The notes beneath the pieces were generated by a model, which saw only the letters and a list, made by a program, of their open reading frames with translations, did no database searches and was not told the origin of the DNA. Shown here piece by piece: positions 44,999 to 53,604 of a stretch of DNA of 64,000 bases. The position numbers and the translations under genes were made by a program. This DNA is from JABDMH01 sp965223165 (GTDB lineage Bacteria > Bacteroidota > Bacteroidia > Chitinophagales > Saprospiraceae). Numbering within the stretch: position 1 is the first letter of the stretch; every line of letters begins with the position of its first letter. The DNA lies in NCBI GenBank assembly GCA_965223165.1, contig CBDCVQ010000019.1, positions 682,001 to 746,000 of the forward strand, written 5' to 3'.

Positions 44999-46441
44999 TT
45001 ATGTCAGATGTAGGCAGACATATTTGATTTCCATAAAGTCCTCGATGCCGTATTTGGATCCTTCTCTACCCAAGCCGCTCTCCTTGACTCCGCCAAAAGG
45101 GGCAACCTCCGTGGAGATCAGACCTGTATTGACCCCCACCATGCCATATTCCAGATCTTCAGAGATGCGCCAGGTCCGGCCTACATCTCGCGTATAGACA
45201 TAGGCAGCCAGACCAAACCTGGTGGCGTTGGCCGCTTGGACCACTTCTGCCTCCGTCTCAAAACGGAACAGAGATGCCACCGGCCCAAAAATCTCCTCAT
45301 GTGCCAATCTCATTTGGTCATGGGCCTGCGTCACCACTGTAGGTTCATAAAATAATCCACCCTTGGCGTGCCTGGCCCCACCGAGCGGGATCGCCCCACC
45401 TTTGCTCCGGGCATCGGCTACCAGCAGCTCCACTTTCTCCACCGCCTGCTGATTGATGAGGGGTCCGATGGCCACATCTGCCTCCGTACCCGCTCCTACT
45501 TGAAGGTTGCGCACGGCCCGGACAAATCGATCCGCAAAATCTTCGTATACACCCTCTTGAATATAGAAGCGATTGGTACAGACACAGGTCTGGCCAGCGT
45601 TCCTGTACTTGGAAGCAATGGCACCGACCACCGCCGCATCCAAATCCGCATCGTCAAAGACGATAAAGGGGGCATTGCCACCTAGCTCGAGCGAGACCTT
45701 CTTGACGGTATCGGCACATTGGCGCATAAGTAACTTGCCCACCGCGGTAGAACCGGTAAAGGAAATCTTGCGCACTAGAGGGTTGGCGGTCATCTCCCTT
45801 CCTACGGTGGCTGCATCTAGGCTGGTCAACACGTTGAGCACACCGGGAGGTATGCCAGCCTGCTCAGCCAGCTCGCAGAGTGCCAGGGCAGACAGCGGTG
45901 TTTGCTCGCTGGGCTTGACCACCACGGTGCAGCCGGCGGCCAGTGCCGGCGCAATCTTGCGGGTAATCATCGCAATAGGAAAATTCCAGGGAGTGATGGC
46001 TCCGACCACGCCCACGGGTTGTTTCAAAGTCAGCAGGCGTTTGCCCTGGGCATGGGTAGGGATCACATCACCGTACGTGCGTCTGCCTTCCTGTGCAAAC
46101 CACTCAATAAAAGACGCCCCGTATCTAACCTCGCCGCTCGATTCTTGCAGAGGCTTGCCCATTTCGGCGGTTAGCAGGTGGGCCAGATCTTCCTGCTTGT
46201 CCATGATGAGCTGATACCATCGCATCAGATGATCACACCTCTCTTTGCTCAGCAGACGACTCCAGCTTTTGAAGGCCTGCGCAGCTGCGTCAATCGCTTC
46301 TCTCGTCTCGACAAGGCCGACGTTGGCCACCTGCGCCAACACACGGGCATTGGCAGGATTATGAACCTCAAAAGTGCTGCCGTCGGTGGCATCTCGCCAC
46401 TGGCCATTGATGTATGATTGCGTTCTACGTAGATCGGCCAT
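44999..46441 (-). CDS. gabD: succinate-semialdehyde dehydrogenase-type aldehyde dehydrogenase
   Basis: 480 residues from the ATG at 46441; the frame is open 48 bases further but the added residues are not family-like. The chain opens SYINGQWRDATDGSTFEVHN; TAEMGKPLQESSGEVRYGAS and ITPWNFPIAMITRKIAPALA are typical of GabD. The catalytic glutamate is in LELGGNAPFIVFDDAD and the cysteine in GQTCVCTNRFYI (about residue 288). VGVNTGLISTEVAPFGGVKE follows near the C-terminus. It would oxidise succinate or glutarate semialdehyde, the aminotransferase product of GABA or 5-aminovalerate. A 195-base spacer separates it from mmsA, so it may have its own promoter. Confidence 0.87.
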   Translation of the reverse strand: MADLRRTQSYINGQWRDATDGSTFEVHNPANARVLAQVANVGLVETREAIDAAAQAFKSWSRLLSKERCDHLMRWYQLIMDKQEDLAHLLTAEMGKPLQESSGEVRYGASFIEWFAQEGRRTYGDVIPTHAQGKRLLTLKQPVGVVGAITPWNFPIAMITRKIAPALAAGCTVVVKPSEQTPLSALALCELAEQAGIPPGVLNVLTSLDAATVGREMTANPLVRKISFTGSTAVGKLLMRQCADTVKKVSLELGGNAPFIVFDDADLDAAVVGAIASKYRNAGQTCVCTNRFYIQEGVYEDFADRFVRAVRNLQVGAGTEADVAIGPLINQQAVEKVELLVADARSKGGAIPLGGARHAKGGLFYEPTVVTQAHDQMRLAHEEIFGPVASLFRFETEAEVVQAANATRFGLAAYVYTRDVGRTWRISEDLEYGMVGVNTGLISTEVAPFGGVKESGLGREGSKYGIEDFMEIKYVCLHLT

Positions 46442-46611
46442 TCTGATACTTTTTGGTAATACGCAAATGATAAGACATTTTATGTGCAATATTCTGCCCT
46501 TCCGGGTGCGATCATGCCTGGCGGGTCGATCCGGATCATCTATTTTGGCACTTGCCCAGCGGTCTACGACATGCGCCCTACTTGTTGGTGAAAAAAGCAG
46601 CCAGCGCTCGG

Positions 46612-46642
46612 CTTCAACATCTCTAATGCGAAACTCTACTAG
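46612..46642 (-). repeat. solo end of the 225-bp inverted-repeat element
   Basis: Minus-strand CTAGTAGAGTTTCGCATTAG at 46642 and the following AGATGTTGAA match the left end of the element at 53380 over about 31 bases with a few differences; the match then stops. I found no partner end within the following 200 bases, so this is a truncated or single-ended copy. Confidence 0.7.
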
Positions 46643-47004
46643 CTACCTGTGCCAGCATTGGCGGCAAATCCGATAAAATCGCCAAAGATCGGCGAGACAT
46701 AGGGGTGCATGGGTCTTGGTCCCGGCAGTAGGCCCATATGGCCCAGCATCCGGTATCCAGGAGGGGATCCTGCTTATGCAGGGTATAGTATGTATCACCC
46801 GAACCAGTCAGGTCGGCCCAGGGTGATACCAACCCGCAGCAACGCGTAACGGATCTCGCTCGTCGCGTAAGCGGAGCAATGTAGCCTCGACCAGTCCTCC
46901 CCAGTTGAAATCACGCAGCCAGGCCATCTGTACACGCCCGTACCCCTCCGGGAGCAAGGACCATAGCCTTGGAGGACGTCATCGAGTGCTGCGGGATACG
47001 GATG
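46640..47004 (-). pseudogene. decayed alpha/beta-hydrolase (HSL-type esterase)
   Basis: In three different minus-strand frames one reads, in the right order, HPYPAALDDVLQGYG (from 47004), GGLVEATLLRLRDERDPLRV, VSPWADLTGSGDTYY plus TLHKQDPLLD, and HPYVSPIFGDFIGFAAN. These are consecutive blocks of hormone-sensitive-lipase-type esterases. The catalytic GDSAGG motif that should precede GGLVEAT is replaced by WLRDFNWGG, and the N-terminal oxyanion HGG segment is absent. At least three frameshifts are needed. The last frame ends AGTGS followed by TAG TAG supplied by the inverted-repeat end. The remaining spacer up to 47187 has an open stretch (DGDLRCPAQIGISKGP ...) that I cannot identify. Confidence 0.75.
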
Positions 47005-47187
47005 CTAGAGGACCGCAAGGTCGATGCCCGACGCTCCTCAGGCTATAAACACATTTAATTCGTTCAATGGAAAACATTCCGTGGGTCATGTAGAAGGCAT
47101 CTTGCGCCACCCACTCCTTCTTTTCGCCGGCAGCGATGGGTCCCTTGCTGATACCGATTTGCGCAGGGCATCTGAGATCACCATCGG

Positions 47188-47508
47188 TTAAAATTGAAAT
47201 TCTGGAATATGGACCACCAAACCATCCAGCTCCTCAGAGACTTTAATTTGGCAGCTGAGTCGGCTCGTTGGCCTAGGGTCTGCCGCCCCTTCGAGCATCT
47301 CTCGCTCCTCCGAGGATGGACTAGGCAATTTATCCGCCCATGCCTCTTCCACATACACGTGACAGGTAGCACAGTTGCAATTGCCCCCACATTCGGCAAT
47401 AATGCCATCGACCATATTGTTGACGGCCCCCTCCATGACGGAATCGCCGTCCACGACCTCGATCTCATGTCGCGTTTCGTCAAATTCGATATAGTTTATT
47501 CTAGCCAT
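47188..47508 (-). CDS. [2Fe-2S] ferredoxin of the adrenodoxin/putidaredoxin type
   Basis: 106 residues from the ATG at 47508 (MARINYIEFDE); the open frame reaches 47577 only through repeat sequence and is not part of the gene. The cluster ligands are the cysteines of AECGGNCNCATCHVYV (C-x5-C-x2-C, about residues 39-48) and the one in SRLSCQIKV (about 86). The C-terminus GLVVHIPEFQF is typical of P450-partner ferredoxins. It passes electrons from the reductase encoded just upstream to the cytochrome P450 two genes upstream. A minisatellite fills the spacer before its start. Confidence 0.92.
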   Translation of the reverse strand: MARINYIEFDETRHEIEVVDGDSVMEGAVNNMVDGIIAECGGNCNCATCHVYVEEAWADKLPSPSSEEREMLEGAADPRPTSRLSCQIKVSEELDGLVVHIPEFQF

Positions 47509-47512
47509 TAAT

Positions 47513-47588
47513 ATTTCTATTTGAAACTTGCCATTGCAATTGATATTGATATTTCTATTTGAAACTTGCCATTGCAATTGATATTGAT
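47513..47588. repeat. perfect 38-bp tandem duplication before the ferredoxin start
   Basis: The 38 bases at 47513-47550 (ATTTCTATTTGAAACTTGCC ... ATTGATATTGAT) are repeated exactly at 47551-47588. The first copy begins 5 bases upstream of the ferredoxin ATG, so the whole translation-initiation region is part of the duplication. Confidence 0.95.
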
Positions 47589-47750
47589 ATTCCTGTTGAC
47601 ATTGCCATTGATATTGACAGTGCCATTGACATTGATATTGACAGTGCCATTGATATTGACATTGCCATTGACATTGCTATTGACATTGCCATTGACATTG
47701 CTATTGACATTGCCATTGATATTGACATTGCCATTGATATTGCCATTGAC
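47589..47750. repeat. 27-unit 6-bp minisatellite (ATTGAY/ATTGCC family)
   Basis: 162 bases made only of six-base words of the form ATT-GCC, ATT-GAC, ATT-GAT, with rare ATTCCTGTTGAC or CAG variants. The unit is two codons long and free of stops, so both strands are open (IDIDIA-like on plus, MAMSIS-like on minus). It occupies the spacer between the reductase stop (47754) and the duplicated block before the ferredoxin. No protein is implied. Confidence 0.93.
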
Positions 47751-47753
47751 ACA

Positions 47754-48998
47754 TCACAACAGCGTCTTCAGATCAAAATGCGCATCTACGAGATGCTCGG
47801 GATCGGGTGATATGCCCTTGTCCAGCAAGCGACGAGTAAACATATACTCTCGTTGACTATTGATGCAGTCTGCCGCGATTAATTCGCCGTTTTTGAGATA
47901 CCAGGCCACGAATTTCCTTCCGTGCAAATAATCACCCCTAAATAATACTTGATCGTAGCCTTTATTCAGTCCTGCAATTTGTAGGCTAACGTCGTACTGA
48001 TCGGACCAAAACCACGGATGTACCCGATAGGGCTTCTCCTTCCCACACATCGTAGCCGCGGCCGTTGCCGCTTGATCGGTGGCATTTTGCACGCTTTCCA
48101 ATCGCACATGCCCACCCGCGAACGCATTGGGATGACAGGTGCAATCTCCCGCTGCGACAATGTCCGGATCGGAGGTACGAGCCAGATCATCCACTACGAT
48201 GCCATCCGCCACCTCCAGTCCTGCATCGCGCGCCAATTCTATGTTGGGCTTCACGCCGATGCCTACGACCACCATGTCCGCCTCAAGTATCTTCCCCCCT
48301 GAGCAGACCACCTGCTGCACGTGCCCATCTCCCTCTAATGCAAGGACAGCGGTGCGGGTGAAAATCTCTACCCCTTGTGCGCGATGCAGCCGCTCGTAGA
48401 AGGAGGAGACCTCCGGGGCCGTGACCCGTTGCAATACTCGATCGAGCATTTCGAGCACCGTCACATCTAGGCCTAATTTTTGAAAGACGGCCGCCGTCTC
48501 GAGGCCGATGAAACCACCTCCGATGATGACCACCTTTTTGCTTTCGGATATTTTCTCTTTGATCAGATTGACATCCAAGATATTTCTCAGGTAGAAAACA
48601 TTTTTTAAGTCACATCCCGGTACTGTCAATGGACGAACCCGTGCGCCTACAGTCAGCGCCAACTTGGTATAATCCAACCATTCGCCATCGTCGAGCAGCA
48701 CTCGCTTTTCTGCTCGATCGATACGTAGCACCTTGGTCCCCAGGCGCAGGTTTACCCCAATACGGTCGTAGAGGTCCTTGGGTCGAATGACCAGGCGCTC
48801 CTCCTCCATCTCTCCAGCCAGAAAGGCCTTTGACAAGGGGGGCCTCTGATAAGGCAGGTATGGCTCTTCCCCGATCAGGGTAATTTGGCCATCCCAACCC
48901 TCCTTATACAGTCGAGGTACGAGATGGGCTGCCGCGTGGCTGGCTCCGATGACTACCGCTTGTCTCATGCGAGGGTATTGATGTGAGGATAGAGGCAT
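47754..48998 (-). CDS. NAD(P)H:ferredoxin reductase of the putidaredoxin/rhodocoxin-reductase type
   Basis: 414 residues from the ATG at 48998; an ATG at 48968 (MRQAVVIGASH) is also possible, and a TTG at 49025 would overlap the P450 stop. QAVVIGASHAAAHLVPRLYK is the first FAD-binding Rossmann loop, YLPYQRPPLSKAFLAGE the family block that follows. VVIIGGGFIGLETAAVFQKL binds NAD(P)H, and VAAGDCTCHPNAF is the second FAD contact. It has no redox-active disulfide, as expected for P450-type ferredoxin reductases. It stands between the P450 and its ferredoxin, completing a three-component class I system. Confidence 0.9.
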   Translation of the reverse strand: MPLSSHQYPRMRQAVVIGASHAAAHLVPRLYKEGWDGQITLIGEEPYLPYQRPPLSKAFLAGEMEEERLVIRPKDLYDRIGVNLRLGTKVLRIDRAEKRVLLDDGEWLDYTKLALTVGARVRPLTVPGCDLKNVFYLRNILDVNLIKEKISESKKVVIIGGGFIGLETAAVFQKLGLDVTVLEMLDRVLQRVTAPEVSSFYERLHRAQGVEIFTRTAVLALEGDGHVQQVVCSGGKILEADMVVVGIGVKPNIELARDAGLEVADGIVVDDLARTSDPDIVAAGDCTCHPNAFAGGHVRLESVQNATDQAATAAATMCGKEKPYRVHPWFWSDQYDVSLQIAGLNKGYDQVLFRGDYLHGRKFVAWYLKNGELIAADCINSQREYMFTRRLLDKGISPDPEHLVDAHFDLKTLL

Positions 48999-49014
48999 AT
49001 CATAATGCGCAGAG

Positions 49015-50223
49015 TCAGGTGACAAATTTTATCCAATGGTGCGCCACACCATTGTAACTGATGGCTTCGAGGGGAGGGATCTCCTGGCGTACCCGCACTA
49101 CATCCTTGGTTCGCTCCACGATTCTTTGCAGTGTCACTCTTGCCTCGGCTCTGGCTAGCGCATTGCCGAGACAGGAATGTAGCCCGTGGGCAAACGAAAT
49201 GTGTCGGGTGGGCTTACGCGTGATATCAAACGTATGCGGATCGGAGCACACCTTTTCGTCCATGTTGGCAGCGATCCACCAGACATTGACCCATTGATCT
49301 TTTTGGATGGGTACGCCTGCCACGGCTGTATCCCGGGTGGCCCGCCTACTACCAAATCGAATGGAGGGCATATAGCGTACGATCTCTTCCACCGCCCGGT
49401 TGACCAGCCCCGGCTCGTCACGTAGCAGTTGTTGTTGGTCCGGATGGTCCGTCAACAATTTCAACGCATTGCTGATCAGATTGGCCGTCGTATCATTGCC
49501 CGCCACCAGAATCAATACACAAAAACCATTGAGCGTCTGACGCGGTAGACCGGCGTCCACAAGCACCGAGAGAATGTCATCATATCGGCCAGGATGGGCC
49601 AAATGATCGTCTATCACTCCCTCAAAAAACTTGGGCATATCGGTCATCAGGCGATCAAATTCCTTCCCTGTCTCGATCACCCGAGGATGGTCAGCCGGCA
49701 AGAAAAGGAAAAAACTGTCGTTGTGCGAATATACCTTGGTCCAGTATCGCACCTCTTCCAGGCCTTCTTGAGGAATGCCTAATAATTGTGCGATCATGCG
49801 AGTAGTGATCTTCCCCGCAAAATCCTCGACGGCGTCAAACTCCGGTTTATCAATGACCTCGTCGATGATCTCGTCCACGTACTGCTGAATGAGCGGCTCC
49901 TGCCGGCGTATATGCCCCGGGGTAAAAAGGTGGTTGACAATAGCCCGGTGTATGTCATGCTCGGGCGGGTCTTCAAAAGCGAGGGGAATATTCTCCGGAT
50001 TGGCCACCCCCTTTGAAGCCGGATCAGCCACACTGGAAAATGTCTGCCAATCACCCACGATGCTTTTGATGTCGTCGTAGTGAAAAAAGGAAATGCTACC
50101 TTGATCGTGCAGATAGGCACGGCATCGATCTCTTACCCCTCTGATCACGTTTCGTGGATCTGCCAAGTATGCCGGATCCAGTGGATTGAAATCAAAGTCG
50201 CTACTATTAGCCCATTCTTTCAT
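49015..50223 (-). CDS. cytochrome P450, class I bacterial type
   Basis: 402 residues, soluble with no membrane anchor. The I-helix oxygen-activation motif is VAGNDTTANL (about 245), the ExxR pair is in VEEIVRYMPSIRFGSRRATR (about 285), and the haem-cysteine loop is FAHGLHSCLGNALARAEA (cysteine about 352). PPEHDIHRAIVNHLFTPGHI (about 108) is the C-helix entry of CYP107/CYP125-like soluble P450s. It uses electrons from the adjacent reductase and ferredoxin. With acyl-CoA dehydrogenase and an acyl-CoA synthetase remnant upstream, hydroxylation of a terpenoid, fatty acid or alicyclic acid is likely; the substrate is not evident. Confidence 0.93.
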   Translation of the reverse strand: MKEWANSSDFDFNPLDPAYLADPRNVIRGVRDRCRAYLHDQGSISFFHYDDIKSIVGDWQTFSSVADPASKGVANPENIPLAFEDPPEHDIHRAIVNHLFTPGHIRRQEPLIQQYVDEIIDEVIDKPEFDAVEDFAGKITTRMIAQLLGIPQEGLEEVRYWTKVYSHNDSFFLFLPADHPRVIETGKEFDRLMTDMPKFFEGVIDDHLAHPGRYDDILSVLVDAGLPRQTLNGFCVLILVAGNDTTANLISNALKLLTDHPDQQQLLRDEPGLVNRAVEEIVRYMPSIRFGSRRATRDTAVAGVPIQKDQWVNVWWIAANMDEKVCSDPHTFDITRKPTRHISFAHGLHSCLGNALARAEARVTLQRIVERTKDVVRVRQEIPPLEAISYNGVAHHWIKFVT

Positions 50224-50300
50224 ATACCCAAAATTTGTGCACTATTTTATTTTAATCATCACTCTTGCTTGCCTCCACAGAAGCATTCTTTCTAATCAAC

Positions 50301-51554
50301 TCAGGTCAAATTACGATGCAATTGATAGGCAGCCTCCACCTGAGCAACGATGGGCGGAGACGTCGTCACCTGGTACGAGGCCTGACCTACGTATACAAAA
50401 TCGTCTTCCAGACTGTAGACCACTACCTGTCCGTATATGCCCAGCATGATATTCAAGCGCACACCGTTGTACGGGTTGGTGGCCAGATAAAAATAATTAC
50501 TATAGTGGCTGACGCCAGCCTGAGGGTACACGGCCAGATATTCCTCAAATGCCGGCATATTCGTCTGACCCGCTATTATCTCTGTCTCATCGCTCAGTGT
50601 CTGGATCCGATCATACACAAATTGACCGGAAAATACTTTTTCTTGCAGCGCGATGGCAAATCGCATCATGTCTCCTGCGGTGAGGCACATCCCCCCTTCC
50701 GTGCCGGTGGGCTCACCAAAGCGGTTGATCGTGAACAACATGTCGTGTGCCGCTCCAATCTTGGCAAACAGCTCCCTGCCCAGGAATTCATGAAAGGGCT
50801 GGTCAGTCGCCGACTCGATCACGAACCCCATCAGTATGGTGTCAAGCGAGCAATAGTTGAAGGTAGCACCATGGCCACGAATCAATCCCTTCTCCACTCT
50901 TCCGCAATATTGTCTCAGGTAGTCTGCTATGGGCATGTCGCTTTTCCAGCCTCCGTACATCGTAGACTTTGACAATGCCATCAGTTCATGCGAATCGCCT
51001 GTGGGCAAGCGCGCATGCCGAAAAGAAAAAAAGTCATTAAAAGGGAGATTCACCCGCATGTCCGCCAGGTGTTGCACTGTTGCATCTTCATACATGGTGC
51101 CGCTCACCTCAGGCAAATAATCAGACACCAGCTTATTGGGGTCGACCATCCCCAGATCTACCGCTACGCCGTAACAAGTGCCCACCAGCGATTTGGCCGT
51201 CGACTGCAGCAGATGGGGCACGTGCTCATACTTTGCTTTCGCAAAATACTTGGCTCGGATCTTACCCCGGCTATGAACAAGTACGGCATCAATGCAGAGT
51301 TGCTCGACCCATTCGCGCATGCTACGCTGCTCATCCTCCCCGGACGTGATTGAAATATTCCACAACACATCGTTGTCCACCTCTTCCTCCAACACTCGGA
51401 TGGCGCCGAGCCGCGGCACAGTCAGCACGGATGCCACCACTCCCTTCTGATAATAATATGGCCGGGTATACGCAGGACTCGCATTCATCCAGTCATTCAT
51501 CTGCTCCCGCACGTGGGCCTGGATAGTATCTCGAAATTTTTCGATGCCGGTCAT
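50301..51554 (-). CDS. serine hydrolase of the beta-lactamase / class C esterase family
   Basis: 417 residues, no signal peptide. The S-x-x-K motif is LLQSTAKSLVGTCYG (serine about 138) and the Y-x-S/N equivalent is TFNYCSLDTILMGFVIE (tyrosine about 227). Other family blocks are VSDYLPEVSGTMYEDATVQHLADMRVNL-like and GGMCLTAGDMMRFAIAL. Members are esterases or peptidases; true penicillinase activity is unlikely without export. It is coupled to the acyl-CoA dehydrogenase by a four-base ATGA overlap and precedes the P450, so hydrolysis of an ester or lactone in the same pathway is inferred. Confidence 0.85.
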   Translation of the reverse strand: MTGIEKFRDTIQAHVREQMNDWMNASPAYTRPYYYQKGVVASVLTVPRLGAIRVLEEEVDNDVLWNISITSGEDEQRSMREWVEQLCIDAVLVHSRGKIRAKYFAKAKYEHVPHLLQSTAKSLVGTCYGVAVDLGMVDPNKLVSDYLPEVSGTMYEDATVQHLADMRVNLPFNDFFSFRHARLPTGDSHELMALSKSTMYGGWKSDMPIADYLRQYCGRVEKGLIRGHGATFNYCSLDTILMGFVIESATDQPFHEFLGRELFAKIGAAHDMLFTINRFGEPTGTEGGMCLTAGDMMRFAIALQEKVFSGQFVYDRIQTLSDETEIIAGQTNMPAFEEYLAVYPQAGVSHYSNYFYLATNPYNGVRLNIMLGIYGQVVVYSLEDDFVYVGQASYQVTTSPPIVAQVEAAYQLHRNLT

Positions 51555-52720
51555 ACCTTGTTCTCCTTATAGACTTTTTTGTACTCTTTCCCATCAAAAA
51601 TAATTCGCGATAATATTTCACGCATGATCTCCGATGTGCCCGCATAAATAGGAATCACCCGTACGTCTCGATACATCTTAGAGATGGGATATTCATCCAT
51701 GTAGCCATAGCCGCCAAACATCTGGAGACATTCATCGACCAATTTCTTTAAAATCTCAGAGGTCTTCAGTTTGAGCATCGAACATTCCTTTACGATGACC
51801 TCTCCTTGTTCATATAACCAGCAGGTATGATGCGTATACTGACGGTATGCCTCCACTTCACTGGCCAAGTCTACCAGGCGATGACGCAGGGCTTGAAACT
51901 TGTTAAGCGACTGGCCAAAAGCTTGCCGCTCCTCCATATATTTCAGCGTAATTTTCAGGGCGTAATCCATCAGCCCAATGTTGCCCATGCTGATGGCCAG
52001 CCGTTCGGTCTGTAGACTCTCCATCATATAGTAAAACCCTTTGCCTTCTTCACCGAGCAGATTTTCTACCGGCACCTTCACCTCATCAAAGGCGACCTCG
52101 GCGGTATCTGAACACCGTATGCCGATCTTGTCCAATTTATTGGTGGAAACACCGTCAGCGGCATTGTCGATAACCAGCAGAGAAATTCCAGCATCCGCTC
52201 GAACGGCCGTAACCATATAATCACCGTAGTGTGCATTGGTAATAAAAGTTTTGGAGCCGTTCACAATATAGTGATCTCCCTCGCGCCGTGCAGTCGTCCG
52301 GATCTTAGCCAGATCGGATCCGGCAAAGGCTTCGGTCATGGCCAGTGCTCCCACTTTTTCTCCCGCTATACTCGGTTGCAAATACTTGGCCTTAATAAAG
52401 GCAGATCCCGCCTGCTTGAGATAATTCATGGCCAAATAGACGTGGGTCAACATGCTGGTCAAAAAACCCGCATCACCGACCTTACCCAGCTCCTCGAGAA
52501 ATATGGTATTGTAAAAGAAATCCGTTCCCATACCGCCCTCTTCCTCGGTATTGTCCAGGCCCAAAAAACCCATCTCTCCCATCTGGCGAAAGATCTGCCG
52601 GTCGATTTTGCCAGCCGCCTCCCAAGCCACCAGGTGCGGGGCTACTGCCTGTGCCAGAAAGGTCGCCAAGGATTCTCTAAAAAGATCGTGCTCTTCGGTG
52701 AAATACAAGGACTTCATCAT
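51551..52720 (-). CDS. acyl-CoA dehydrogenase
   Basis: 389 residues of the usual FAD-dependent fold: FTEEHDLFRESLATFLAQ at the start, AMTEAFAGSDLAKIRTTARR (flavin contact, about residue 125), FITNAHYGDYMVTAVR, and the C-terminal QMFGGYGYMDEYPISKMYRD plus YAGTSEIMREIL. The E-G-T catalytic base of the MCAD type is replaced by alanine (YAGT); the glutamate in SLQTERLAIS (about 240) is the likely base, as in the long-chain and isovaleryl types. It introduces a double bond next to the CoA thioester. It lies directly after a truncated acyl-CoA synthetase and before a P450. Confidence 0.9.
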   Translation of the reverse strand: MMKSLYFTEEHDLFRESLATFLAQAVAPHLVAWEAAGKIDRQIFRQMGEMGFLGLDNTEEEGGMGTDFFYNTIFLEELGKVGDAGFLTSMLTHVYLAMNYLKQAGSAFIKAKYLQPSIAGEKVGALAMTEAFAGSDLAKIRTTARREGDHYIVNGSKTFITNAHYGDYMVTAVRADAGISLLVIDNAADGVSTNKLDKIGIRCSDTAEVAFDEVKVPVENLLGEEGKGFYYMMESLQTERLAISMGNIGLMDYALKITLKYMEERQAFGQSLNKFQALRHRLVDLASEVEAYRQYTHHTCWLYEQGEVIVKECSMLKLKTSEILKKLVDECLQMFGGYGYMDEYPISKMYRDVRVIPIYAGTSEIMREILSRIIFDGKEYKKVYKENKV

Positions 52721-52723
52721 AGT

Positions 52724-53182
52724 CTAATTGACATTTGTCAGCATGGACCTACCTCCACACCGTTTGACGCCACGCAACTTGCTGCCACCCGCGTGGTTAG
52801 ATCCACGACGCCTCGAGTGATCTCCTGGGCAGAGGCCGTTTCTCTCCGGGTATGCAACCACCCAAGTACCAATCATCCTCGACCGATGAGAAACGTCGGT
52901 ATCATATGCATATCGTCGGGCTACACCCCATTGGTCGATCCGTTTGCAAGTGCCGCGTTTATCAGAAAGGCCATAGTACACTATGGGAAAAAAAGGCAAG
53001 TTTGGGCAGTACAGAGCCACCTGGTCTCTAGGCGTGACACCGGCCTTGACTAATCCGTGAGCGATCTGATTGGCGGCGTCATTCTGCTGCTGATGGCTGA
53101 TCTGTTGGTCGCCGGCAATCATCGCGACTTTAGCAGGGTGCTTCTGTGTACTTTCCTCAAGAAGGTTGGATAGCTGCCGCAT
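52724..53182 (-). pseudogene. truncated AMP-binding acyl-CoA synthetase, N-terminal stump
   Basis: The frame opens with a typical AMP-dependent ligase start: MRQLSNLLEESTQKHPAKVA, SHQQQNDAANQIAHGLVKAG, DQVALYCPNLPFFPIVYYGL. After residue 86 the homology stops; the remaining 65 residues (SDKRGTCKRIDQWG ...) fit no ligase block, and the P-loop, A8 and lysine motifs are missing. The other two frames of the 3' part contain stops and nothing I can name. A normal enzyme needs about 500 residues, so it cannot be active. It ends 3 bases before the acyl-CoA dehydrogenase start, so the operon's first enzyme was lost by deletion. Confidence 0.75.
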
Positions 53183-53379
53183 TGTGTAGGATTTGCATTA
53201 GATCCGTAGCACTTAAGGTATCCCAAGACGGCACACATGAGGGCCGGAAAAAGAATGATTTTTAGCAGATTTGGTAGTTTGGCGCGCACGCAGACGCCCC
53301 ATCTAAAGTCACCCTCTGTCCGGTGTTTGGGCTACCAGGAGGATCGGCCAAAACATCCACGGGCCCGGTCAGGCCCCGC

Positions 53380-53604
53380 CTAGTAGGCTTTCGCATTAGA
53401 TATGTTGAATAATTCTAATAGGATTTTGTTCGCAGACGAGGCATGACCGAGCGATCTCGAAGAGTCGAGCATGACAATGCGAGAAGTGAGGGAACCGCGA
53501 AAGCGGGTGGGTGGCTAGCCGTAGCTATGGCGAGGCTTTGCAACGAAGTATGCGGACAAAAGACATTAGAATTAGCTACAAGATTTAATGCGAAACTCTA
53601 CTAG
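53380..53604 (+). mobile_element. 225-bp non-coding element with terminal inverted repeats (MITE-like), copy A
   Basis: The ends are CTAGTAGGCTTTCGCATTAG at the left and, at the right, the reverse complement of CTAGTAGAGTTTCGCATTAA, giving 18 of 20 matching positions. The interior has no open frame of note but several inverted segments (CCGCGAAAGCGG; TAGCC-GTAGCTA) around GGCATGACCGAGCGATCTCG. It is a near copy, in opposite direction, of the element at 55493. It lies between the acyl-CoA synthetase stump and PhoD. The sizes and ends suggest a transposase-dependent miniature element, but I cannot name the parent transposon and see no certain target duplication. The 53183-53379 spacer before it shows nothing recognisable. 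Confidence 0.8.

Noticed and set aside
47559..47856. Open frames encoding (ID)n or (MS)n type repeats
   Set aside because: They are a by-product of a stop-free six-base repeat and are open on both strands.
52229..53053. 274-residue open frame on the plus strand over the acyl-CoA dehydrogenase start
   Set aside because: Overlaps a clear enzyme and the ligase stump on the other strand; no homology seen.
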